A DNA stretch of 64,000 nucleotides, taken from Dongia rigui (lineage in GTDB: Bacteria; Pseudomonadota; Alphaproteobacteria; Dongiales; Dongiaceae). The notes beneath the pieces were generated by a model. The model did not search any database and had not been told where the DNA came from. It saw nothing but the letters and a program-made list of their open reading frames with translations. Made by a program: the position numbers and the translations under genes. This document shows positions 26,955 to 34,551 of the stretch, piece by piece; positions within the stretch are counted from its first letter, which is position 1, and each line of letters begins with the position of its first letter. Location: NCBI RefSeq assembly GCF_034044635.1, contig NZ_JAXCLX010000003.1, positions 479,789-543,788 on the forward strand, given 5' to 3'.

Positions 26955-28097
26955 TCAGGGCGCCGGCGCCGGCGCCGGTGCGAATTCACGGCGCAGCGCT
27001 TCGTCATGCTGGCCCAGTGTCGGAACATGGCCGAGCGTCGGTCGCTTGCCGTCGATGATCACGGGCGGGGCCAGAACTTCCACCGTGCCATTGGCGGTTT
27101 CAACCGGCAGCACGGCAGCACTTTCATGCTGCAAAAGATCGTTCATCGTCGACACCATGCCAAAGGCAATTTTGGCATCCGTCAATTCCCGCGTCACCAC
27201 CTCGGCCGTCTTGGTTGCCAGAATCATTTGAATGCATGCGTCGACCGCCGCACGGTTGCGCACGCGCTTGACGTTGCTTTCGAAGCGATCGTCTGCCGCA
27301 AGTGCCGGGTCATGGAGGACGTCGCGGCAGAGAATCTGCCACTCCCGCTCACTCTGCACCGCGATCAGGATGGCACCGTCCTTGAGCCGGAAGCTGCCAT
27401 AGGGCGCGATCGAGGGGTGGGCGAGCCCGAGGCGCGATGGTTCCTTGCCGCCGTAGCGCCGCGTCAAATAGGGCACATTCATGTAATCCGCGATGGTGTC
27501 GAACAGCGAAACCTGCAGATGCGAGCCTTCGCCGGTTCGATCGCGCCGAATGAGCGCTTCGAGGATCGCACCGTAAGCGGCCTGCCCGGTCGTGATATCG
27601 CAGATCGAAATGCCGACACGGCTGGGGCCAGAGAGGTCGGTGCCGGTGATGTAGGCCAGGCCGACCTCCGCCTGAATGAGGAGATCATAGGCCTTGCGGA
27701 AATAGTTTGCCGTGCCGGGTGCGTAGCCACTGACATCGCAGACGATGAGCCGCGGGAATCTGTTGCGCAGATCCTTGCTGCCGAGCCCCAGACGATCCGT
27801 GGCACCGGGCGCCAGGTTCTGAATAAAAATATCGGCCTTGGCGATCATCGCCTCGACCAGCGCGCGATCCTCCGCCTTGTTGAGATCGACACGGCAGGAT
27901 TCCTTGCCGCGATTCATCCATACAAAGTACGACGACTGGCCGAGCGCATAATCGTCATAGCCGCGCGCGAAGTCGCCCTCGGGTCGTTCCAGCTTGATGA
28001 CGCGCGCGCCGGCGTCGGCCAAACGAGACGTCGCTATCGGCGCAGCGACGGCCTGTTCGAGTGCAACGACAAGGACGTCTTTGAGGGCGTGAGGCAT
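26955..28097 (-). CDS. CaiB/BaiF CoA-transferase, candidate itaconate CoA-transferase
   Basis: A 380-residue family III CoA-transferase. Hallmarks: start LKDVLVVALEQAVAAPIA, VIKLERPEGDFAR, YFVWMNRGKESCRVDL, and the segment ISICDITTGQAAYGAILEAL, whose Asp167 aligns with the catalytic Asp that forms the acyl anhydride. These enzymes move CoA from succinyl-CoA or a similar donor to an acid. As first gene of the leftward cluster it fits the activation of itaconate (or mesaconate/citramalate) to the CoA ester. It starts 142 bp downstream of the LysR gene, and that gap probably contains the promoter. Confidence 0.88.
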   Translation of the reverse strand: MPHALKDVLVVALEQAVAAPIATSRLADAGARVIKLERPEGDFARGYDDYALGQSSYFVWMNRGKESCRVDLNKAEDRALVEAMIAKADIFIQNLAPGATDRLGLGSKDLRNRFPRLIVCDVSGYAPGTANYFRKAYDLLIQAEVGLAYITGTDLSGPSRVGISICDITTGQAAYGAILEALIRRDRTGEGSHLQVSLFDTIADYMNVPYLTRRYGGKEPSRLGLAHPSIAPYGSFRLKDGAILIAVQSEREWQILCRDVLHDPALAADDRFESNVKRVRNRAAVDACIQMILATKTAEVVTRELTDAKIAFGMVSTMNDLLQHESAAVLPVETANGTVEVLAPPVIIDGKRPTLGHVPTLGQHDEALRREFAPAPAPAP

Positions 28098-28239
28098 GTC
28101 GGATCCGCAGTTTTGATACTGCTGAAACTCGCCGATCCCGTCATTAAGTCAAATATGATTTCGCGATAATTCGTATATGGAAAGGTTAGTCCGGTCGCTT
28201 TCGCGATGCGGCATTCAACTCTTACAAACAGAGGGACTC

Positions 28240-29202
28240 TTACAAGTAAAGCGACGGGCGATTGCTTTCATCGGCGAGGGTCGCGGCCCAGATGCCGTCA
28301 TCCACCAGCCCGCGCAAGGATTCCCAGGCCAGCTGGCCAATGGCGCGCACAGCAGCCGATTGCGGGCGTTCGGTCGAATAGGCAAGGAAGACCCGGCGCG
28401 TCAGCTGCGGCGCCGTCAGCGGCCAGATTTTCACCGATCCATCCTGCTCTTCGCGCGTCACCGCGGTCCGCGGCAGGATGCCATAGCCCCGCCCATGCTG
28501 GACCAGGCGCTTGATCTGCCCATAGGAATCGATCTCGACCGCGGGCCAAATCGGCGCATTCACTGAAAGTGCCGCTTCTTCAATAAGATCGCGCAGGCCA
28601 TGTGACGGGCCAGGCAGGATGAGATCAAGCTTCGCCGCCTCGGTCAGTGTCACCGGTTGGCCGGGCGGGACCTTGCAGGCCGAAAGCTGCGGCGACCCGA
28701 ACAGGCACAGCTCCTCGGTCAGCACGTGATGGACGGCGAGGCCGCTGGGGTTGGCAGCGCTGTAGATCATGGCAAGATCGATCTCGCCACGCCGCAGCCA
28801 GTCGAGGATATAGCCGCTCATGGCCTCGGCTATGCGGATGCGTACGGTGGGGTAACGCGCCTGCGCCGCCTCGATCAAGGGTACGCTCAGCAATTCGCTG
28901 ACCGTACCTGGAATGCCGAAGCGCACTTCGCCGACCGGCGCGCTCTTCTCGCCGCGCACACTGTCGCGCAGTTCGCCGAATTCGGTGAGGATCGTCTTGG
29001 CGCGCTGCAGCAGCCTTTCGCCGGCTTCGGTCGGCAGGACGCCGCGTGTCCCGCGATGAAGCAGAGTGATGCCGAGTTCCTCCTCCATATGGCGGAGATG
29101 CTGGCTCAAGGCGGGCTGTGCGACACGCAGTTGGTTGGCCGCCTTTGAAAACGAGCCATGTTCGACAATTGCCACGAAATAGCGCAGCTGGCGCAAATCC
29201 AT
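28240..29202 (-). CDS. LysR-family transcriptional regulator
   Basis: A 320-residue LysR regulator. Winged HTH about residues 1-60: MDLRQLRYFVAIVEHGSFSK then ANQLRVAQPALSQHLRHMEE. The effector domain from about 90 contains VRFGIPGTVSELLSVPLI and DLAMIYSAANPSGL. It is encoded upstream of, and on the same strand as, the candidate itaconate genes, where a LysR-type regulator is usual. The inducer would be the substrate or its CoA ester. Unlike the common divergent arrangement, here the regulator reads toward the operon, so cotranscription is possible. A short AT-rich stretch at 28150-28180 may include its target. Confidence 0.87.
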   Translation of the reverse strand: MDLRQLRYFVAIVEHGSFSKAANQLRVAQPALSQHLRHMEEELGITLLHRGTRGVLPTEAGERLLQRAKTILTEFGELRDSVRGEKSAPVGEVRFGIPGTVSELLSVPLIEAAQARYPTVRIRIAEAMSGYILDWLRRGEIDLAMIYSAANPSGLAVHHVLTEELCLFGSPQLSACKVPPGQPVTLTEAAKLDLILPGPSHGLRDLIEEAALSVNAPIWPAVEIDSYGQIKRLVQHGRGYGILPRTAVTREEQDGSVKIWPLTAPQLTRRVFLAYSTERPQSAAVRAIGQLAWESLRGLVDDGIWAATLADESNRPSLYL

Positions 29203-29308
29203 TCACGTCTCCCGGCCCAGACGCCTTGCATCGCGGCACAATTTGGAACTCGCGAACTTTATCTGCGATATTCCACCCGCATGCAAGGGTAGCCGGCCGG
29301 GGCGTTTG

Positions 29309-30808
29309 TCACCTCAGCACGAAGGGATTGGCCTGCTCGGCGCCGTAATCGATCCAGACAGCTTTCGTCTCCAGATACTCGCGAATGGCCTCCTGCCCGC
29401 TTTCGCGCCCCTGGCCAGACGCCTTGAAGCCACCAAATGGGGACATGTAGCTGACCGTGCGGTAGCAATTCGTCCAGATCATGCCGGCGCGCAATTTCTT
29501 GGCAGCGGTGAACATGCGCTTCTGGTCCTGCGTCCAGACGCCGGCCGCCAGGCCATAGGGCGTATCGTTGGCAAGACGCCAGGCTTCCTCTTCCTCGCTA
29601 AAGGTCATGATCGACAATACCGGACCAAAGACTTCGGTCTTGGCGATCGCCATATCGCCGGTGACTCCGGTGAAGACCGTGGGCTCGATGAACCAGCCGT
29701 CGCCGCATTCCGGCCGCGTCGCACGCCCGCCGCCCATGACGCAGGTGGCACCGCCCGTGCGTGCCATATCGATGCAATCGAGAATACGCTGGAACTGGGG
29801 CGGCGTCGTCACCGGACCGACCTGTGTCGCGGTATCCAGTGGATCGCCCATGCGCGCGGTCGAGGCGAGTTTCTTGAATTCTTCGACGAACTGATCGTGC
29901 ACCGATTCATGGACGATGACGCGGGAGCCGGCGATGCAGGTCTGGCCAGAGGCCGCAAAAATGCCGGAGACGACACCGCGCACGGCGCTTTCCAGCTTGG
30001 CGTCAGGGAAGATGACCTGGGCAGATTTTCCGCCAAGCTCCAGGGTGAGGCGCTTGAAAGTATCGGCCGCCGTCTTGGCAATGGCGCGCCCCGAACCTTC
30101 GCCACCGGTGAAGGCGATCTTGTCGACGCCGGGATGCGACACCAGGGCGGCACCGACTTCCGCGCCGAACCCGGTCACCACATTGATGACACCTGAAGGG
30201 AAGCCCGCTTCCTCCACCAGACGCATCAGTTCCAATGTCGAGGCCGAGGTGAACTCCGACGGCTTGATGACCATGGTGCAGCCGGCAGCCAGTGCCGGCG
30301 CCATCTTCCAGGTGAGCAGCAGCAAGGGTGAGTTCCAGGGCGTGATCGCCGCGACCACGCCCACCGGTTCGTGCCGGGTGTAGGTGAACATGTCCGGCTT
30401 GTCGATCGGCAGCACGGCGCCTTCGACCTTGTCGGCGAGGCCACCGAAATAATGGAACCATTGCGGGATATAGCCGCATTGGCCGCGCATCTCGGCCCAG
30501 AGCTTGCCGTTGTCGCGCACCTCGGTGAACGCCAGATGATCCGCATCGCGCGCGATGAGATCGGCCAGGCGGCGCAGCAGCAACCCACGCTGCGTCGGGT
30601 GCATGGCGGCCCACGGGCCTGATTCCAATGCCGTGCGTGCGGCCGTCACGGCACGGTCGACATCCTCCGCGCCACAACGGGGGATGCGCGCCCAGGTCTT
30701 GGCGGTAAAGGGATCCTGGCTCTCGAATGTCTGCCCCGATGCCGACGGGGTCCATTTACCGTCAATGAAGACTTGGAAATCGTGAATCTGGTCGTCACGC
30801 TGCCGCAT
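29309..30808 (-). CDS. NAD(P)-dependent aldehyde dehydrogenase
   Basis: A 499-residue enzyme oxidising an aldehyde to the acid. Seen: ITPWNSPLLLLTWKMAPALA, the cofactor loop FTGGEGSGRAIAK, catalytic Glu in LTLELGGKSAQV, catalytic Cys in FAASGQTCIAGSR, and EVFGPVLSIMTF. ATG 30808 is chosen because GAGG lies ten bases before it; a GTG at 30817, overlapping the upstream stop, is possible. It follows the zinc alcohol dehydrogenase gene directly, so the two probably oxidise an alcohol via the aldehyde to the acid. It is the last gene of the leftward transport operon beginning at 38825. Confidence 0.92.
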   Translation of the reverse strand: MRQRDDQIHDFQVFIDGKWTPSASGQTFESQDPFTAKTWARIPRCGAEDVDRAVTAARTALESGPWAAMHPTQRGLLLRRLADLIARDADHLAFTEVRDNGKLWAEMRGQCGYIPQWFHYFGGLADKVEGAVLPIDKPDMFTYTRHEPVGVVAAITPWNSPLLLLTWKMAPALAAGCTMVIKPSEFTSASTLELMRLVEEAGFPSGVINVVTGFGAEVGAALVSHPGVDKIAFTGGEGSGRAIAKTAADTFKRLTLELGGKSAQVIFPDAKLESAVRGVVSGIFAASGQTCIAGSRVIVHESVHDQFVEEFKKLASTARMGDPLDTATQVGPVTTPPQFQRILDCIDMARTGGATCVMGGGRATRPECGDGWFIEPTVFTGVTGDMAIAKTEVFGPVLSIMTFSEEEEAWRLANDTPYGLAAGVWTQDQKRMFTAAKKLRAGMIWTNCYRTVSYMSPFGGFKASGQGRESGQEAIREYLETKAVWIDYGAEQANPFVLR

Positions 30809-30813
30809 ATCAG

Positions 30814-31944
30814 TCACGCCTCAAACTCAATAACCTGACGGATGGCGTCGCCGCGATGCAGGCGGTCGAAGCCTTCGTTGATGTCGTCCAATCTGATCCG
30901 GTGCGTCATCAGCTTTTCGACCGGCAACCGGCCACGGCGATGCAACCCGAGGAATCGCGGGATGTCGCGCGCGGGCACGCCGGATCCAAGATAGGAACCG
31001 CGTAGGGTTCGCTCTTCCGCCACCAGCGAGAGGGGTGAGATGTTGAGAACGGCCGATGGATTGGGCAGCCCAGCCGTGATGGTCGTGCCGCCACGACGCG
31101 TCATGGCATAGGCGCCTTCCAGGGCGCGGGCTGAGCCGGCGAATTCAAGGGCCGCATCGACCCCGCCCGACGTCGCCTCCTTGACCTTGGCAACCAGGTC
31201 CTGATCGGTCGCAAGGAAAGTGTGCGTGGCGCCAAGTTCGCGGGCGAGGCTGAGTTTCGATTCCAGCGTGTCGATCGCGACAATGGTCTCGGCACCTGCC
31301 GCGACAGCGCCGAGAACCGCCGCAAGACCGACACCGCCCAAGCCCACAACCGCCGTCCGCCCACCCGGCTGCACCGCACCCATGTTGAAGACGGCACCCG
31401 CCCCAGTGAGCACGGCACAACCCATCAGCGCCGCGACATTCATCGGCAGTTCGCGGTCGATTTTCACCAGGCTGCGGCGAGAAATGACGGCGTGCGTCGC
31501 ATAGCTCGCCACCCCAGTCATGTGATGGATGGGCTTGCCGTTGCGGCTGAGCCGCGTGCCGCCCGCCAGCATTTCACCCTTGCCGTTCGACGCGGCACCC
31601 GGTTCGCACAATGCCGGCCTGCCAGTGCCGCACGGCCCGCAATGGCCACAGGAGGGGACAAAGACGAAGACGACATGGTCGCCGGGCACCAAATCGGCAA
31701 CCCCCTCCCCCACAGTCTCGACGACGCCCGCACCTTCATGCCCTAGGACCATCGGTACCGGTCGCGGCCGGTCGCCATTGATGACGGAGAGATCGGAATG
31801 GCAGAGGCCGGCCGCAGCGATCTTGACCAGTACCTCGCCGGCACGGGGCGGCGCCAGGTCGACCTCGCACACAGTCAATGGCTTGGTTTCGGCATAGGGG
31901 CCGGCGCGTCCGATTTCTTCGAGGACGGCAGCTCTGATCTTCAT
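30814..31944 (-). CDS. Zinc-dependent alcohol dehydrogenase (class III/aryl-alcohol type)
   Basis: A 376-residue medium-chain dehydrogenase. Catalytic zinc ligands appear in AAAGLCHSDLSV and VLGHEGAGVVE. The structural zinc site has its four cysteines in SCGHCGPCGTGRPALCEPG. The NAD fold is VVGLGGVGLAAVLGA with Asp of AIDTLESK selecting NAD. Its size and the long lobe resemble class III and benzyl-alcohol dehydrogenases. It is encoded 25 bp after the RbsA-type ATPase gene, so its substrate is probably the transported compound or a product of it. Exact substrate unknown. Confidence 0.9.
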   Translation of the reverse strand: MKIRAAVLEEIGRAGPYAETKPLTVCEVDLAPPRAGEVLVKIAAAGLCHSDLSVINGDRPRPVPMVLGHEGAGVVETVGEGVADLVPGDHVVFVFVPSCGHCGPCGTGRPALCEPGAASNGKGEMLAGGTRLSRNGKPIHHMTGVASYATHAVISRRSLVKIDRELPMNVAALMGCAVLTGAGAVFNMGAVQPGGRTAVVGLGGVGLAAVLGAVAAGAETIVAIDTLESKLSLARELGATHTFLATDQDLVAKVKEATSGGVDAALEFAGSARALEGAYAMTRRGGTTITAGLPNPSAVLNISPLSLVAEERTLRGSYLGSGVPARDIPRFLGLHRRGRLPVEKLMTHRIRLDDINEGFDRLHRGDAIRQVIEFEA

Positions 31945-31969
31945 GACTCGTTACTCCCTGGCGTCGGCT

Positions 31970-33499
31970 TCAATGAACCGCCGCATACATGATCTTTTCT
32001 TCGGTCGCTTCCTCGATGCCGAACTCCTCGACGACGCGACCCTGGCGCGCCACCAGGACACGGTCGGCAAGATTCATCACCTCGGGCAAATAGGACGATA
32101 TCACAACAACCGCGAGGCCAGCCTCCGCCAACGCATTGATCGCTGCGTGGATTTCGGCAATGGCACCGACGTCGACACCACGCGTCGGCTCATCGAAGAT
32201 GATGATCTTGGGCTTTTGCACCAGCGCCTTGGCAATGACGATCTTTTGCTGATTGCCACCGGAAAGCTCGATGACCTTGGCGTTGTCATCGATCGCACGG
32301 ACGCCGAGTTGCTTTGTCCAGGTCTTTGAGAGCGTGATCATTTCGGCATAGGAGACGACCGGCATGCGGTTGAGATCGGCCCCGAGCAGCCCCAGATAGA
32401 TGTTCTCGGCAATCGACTTGGTTTCGAAAAAGCCTTCGAGTTTGCGGTCCTCGGTCACATAGACGATGCCGTCCCCGACCGCCGGACGCGGCGTGCGATA
32501 GCGGACGGAGCGCCCCTCGATGCGAATCTCCCCGCCATGGAGGAAGTCGCGCTTGATGACGCCAGCGATGATCTTTGCCGTTTCCGTACGCCCCGATCCA
32601 ATCAGGCCGAAGATGCCAGTGACCTGTCCGGTATAGATCGAGAACGAGGTATTGCGCACCATGCGGCCCATCGACAGGTTCTGCACCGACAGGATCTTGC
32701 GGCCATAAGGACGCGCCTTGCGAGCCCCCTTGGCATAGATTTCCTCCGTCAGCGTCCGACCGACCATATGGCCGATGATCTTGTCGCGATCGAAGGCCGC
32801 CGCCTGATCGGTGATGACATGCTGCCCGTCGCGCAGGATGGTGATGCGGTCGGAGATGGCCAGTGCCTCTTCCAGCGCATGGCTGATGAAGATGATCGAC
32901 ACTCCATCGGCCTTCAGCCGGTTCACCAGCTCGAAGAAATGATGCTTTTCCTCGGGCGTCAGTGTGGCGGTGGGTTCGTCAAAGATGATCACGCGCGCCT
33001 TGTGGTGGACGGCGCGGGCAATCTCGACCATCTGCTTCTGCGCCGCACCCAGCTGGCTCACATACATGGTCGGGTCGACGTTGAAGTTCAGCGATTGCAG
33101 GAATTGCTGGGCGGCGATGTAGATGCCGCGCAGGCGATTGAGGAATTTCTCATTCCCCAGATAGATATTCTGCGCGACGGTCAAGGACGGCACCAGCGAG
33201 GTTTCCTGGAAGACCATGGCGATGCCGTTATGAAGCGCGTCGGCCGGGCGCGCAAAGGCGAGCTTCTCGCCCCGCAACAACACCTCACCCTGGGTCGGCG
33301 CGTGAACGCCGGCGATGACCTTGGTGAGGGTAGATTTGCCGGCGCCGTTCTCGCCAAGGAGGGCGTGTATCTCGCCGGGCATCAAGGTGAAGTTGACATC
33401 CTTCAACGCGGGGACACCATGAAATGCCTTGGTGACACCGCGCAGCTCGATAATCGGACTTGCCGCTCCGTTCAGTTGCGCTGGGGAAATTTGATTCAT
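31970..33499 (-). CDS. Sugar ABC transporter ATP-binding protein (RbsA/MglA type)
   Basis: A 509-residue protein with two nucleotide-binding domains. The first has Walker A LLGENGAGKSTLTKVIAG, FQETSLVPSLTV and Walker B IIFDEPTATLTPEEK. The second has a degenerate P loop (GLIGSGRTETAKIIAG) but keeps LSGGNQQKIVIAKALV and IIFDEPTRGVDVG, as usual for CUT2 ATPases. It energises the RbsC-like permeases at 37839 and in the fusion at 34548. The ATG overlaps the stop of the propeller gene by 4 bp (ATGA). Confidence 0.95.
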   Translation of the reverse strand: MNQISPAQLNGAASPIIELRGVTKAFHGVPALKDVNFTLMPGEIHALLGENGAGKSTLTKVIAGVHAPTQGEVLLRGEKLAFARPADALHNGIAMVFQETSLVPSLTVAQNIYLGNEKFLNRLRGIYIAAQQFLQSLNFNVDPTMYVSQLGAAQKQMVEIARAVHHKARVIIFDEPTATLTPEEKHHFFELVNRLKADGVSIIFISHALEEALAISDRITILRDGQHVITDQAAAFDRDKIIGHMVGRTLTEEIYAKGARKARPYGRKILSVQNLSMGRMVRNTSFSIYTGQVTGIFGLIGSGRTETAKIIAGVIKRDFLHGGEIRIEGRSVRYRTPRPAVGDGIVYVTEDRKLEGFFETKSIAENIYLGLLGADLNRMPVVSYAEMITLSKTWTKQLGVRAIDDNAKVIELSGGNQQKIVIAKALVQKPKIIIFDEPTRGVDVGAIAEIHAAINALAEAGLAVVVISSYLPEVMNLADRVLVARQGRVVEEFGIEEATEEKIMYAAVH

Positions 33500-34551
33500 G
33501 CGCGCCCCCCTTGCGCCAGGTCGATCTTGAGTACTTCGTCGCCGCCCTTCGACGTCGCCCAGAGCACGCCACCGACCTCGACGACCGACGTCATGCCGTG
33601 CCGACGGCCACCGGCGCGGGAATGCAGGCTTTGAACGGGCGTGAAATCGGCATCCAGCTCGACAACCAGTCCATAGGAACGTGTCGGCGCCCAGGGTTTC
33701 AGGATCCCCATCTGTTTCAGGGCGCCGCCCTGCATCGGTTCGCGGAATGAATGGCCGGAGCGCAGGGCGGGGGCGATCCAGAATTCAGGCTCGACCTCGG
33801 CCATCATGGCCAGACGATAGGCCGGTTCCCGCAGGACCAGTTCCAGCAGTGGCCCGCGAGGTGCGAACAGCGCCAGCCAGTAGCCGCCGGCCTCGCGTGC
33901 CGAGATCCCAGCCGGATAGCCCGGCAGATCTTCCATCAGCTGCGTGATTCGGCCTGCGGCATCGATTCGGATCAGGCGCTGCTTCCAGGCTTCGCTGACA
34001 ATGACACCATCCCCCCTTGCCAGGATGCCCTTGGGATGGCCGAGCCTGTCGGCGACGCGCACCAGGCTCTCATTGGCAATGTCATAGCGCCACACCTGGC
34101 CGGTCCGGCGCAATTCCAGGAAGTCGCGCGACCAATCGGCATAAGCGTTGACCGAGGAGCCAATCGCGATCCACAGCACCTCTTCGCTTTCAAAAGACAG
34201 TCCCGTGACGCAGACAAGTCCAGCAAGAGATGTCACAGCGACACCGTCGATGGCGATTCCCTTGCCCAGCGCGGCGATCGCCAGGCGGCCGGAAGGCGAT
34301 GCCGCAAGGGCCGTGATCTCTCCACCCGCTGAGGCCACCTGTCCGGCTTCGCTCATCACGCGCCGCCCTTCCGCCCAGAGCAGCCGGCCACCCAGCTGCA
34401 CCAGGCAATCCGGCATTTCGGCGGCGATGCCAAGCGGCGCATTTTCCAATCGATTATTGGGTTTCAGTGCGCCGTCCAGCGGCGGCACGGTCAGCGCGGC
34501 GGCGCCGCGGCCAAGCAAACGATCGGAGAGATTTTTCAAGGCGCCAATCAT
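33496..34551 (-). CDS. Beta-propeller protein (strictosidine-synthase/SMP-30-like), probably lacking metal ligands
   Basis: A 351-residue propeller related to the C-terminal domain of the permease fusion encoded just upstream, with which it overlaps by 4 bp. Shared landmarks are LGHPKGILARGDGVIVSEAW near residue 174 and EDLPGYPAGISAREAGGYW near 213. In the partner these read FPNGV and YPDNI, where the Asn and Asp usually hold the catalytic metal in SMP-30, paraoxonase and gluconolactonase-like propellers. Here they are Lys and Ala-Gly, so lactonase activity is doubtful and a binding or regulatory role is possible. The C-terminal part keeps the strictosidine-synthase-like EFWIAPALRSGHSF and GGALKQMGILKPW. 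ATG 34551 is chosen; the frame extends upstream only as a shadow. Confidence 0.75.
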   Translation of the reverse strand: MIGALKNLSDRLLGRGAAALTVPPLDGALKPNNRLENAPLGIAAEMPDCLVQLGGRLLWAEGRRVMSEAGQVASAGGEITALAASPSGRLAIAALGKGIAIDGVAVTSLAGLVCVTGLSFESEEVLWIAIGSSVNAYADWSRDFLELRRTGQVWRYDIANESLVRVADRLGHPKGILARGDGVIVSEAWKQRLIRIDAAGRITQLMEDLPGYPAGISAREAGGYWLALFAPRGPLLELVLREPAYRLAMMAEVEPEFWIAPALRSGHSFREPMQGGALKQMGILKPWAPTRSYGLVVELDADFTPVQSLHSRAGGRRHGMTSVVEVGGVLWATSKGGDEVLKIDLAQGGRA

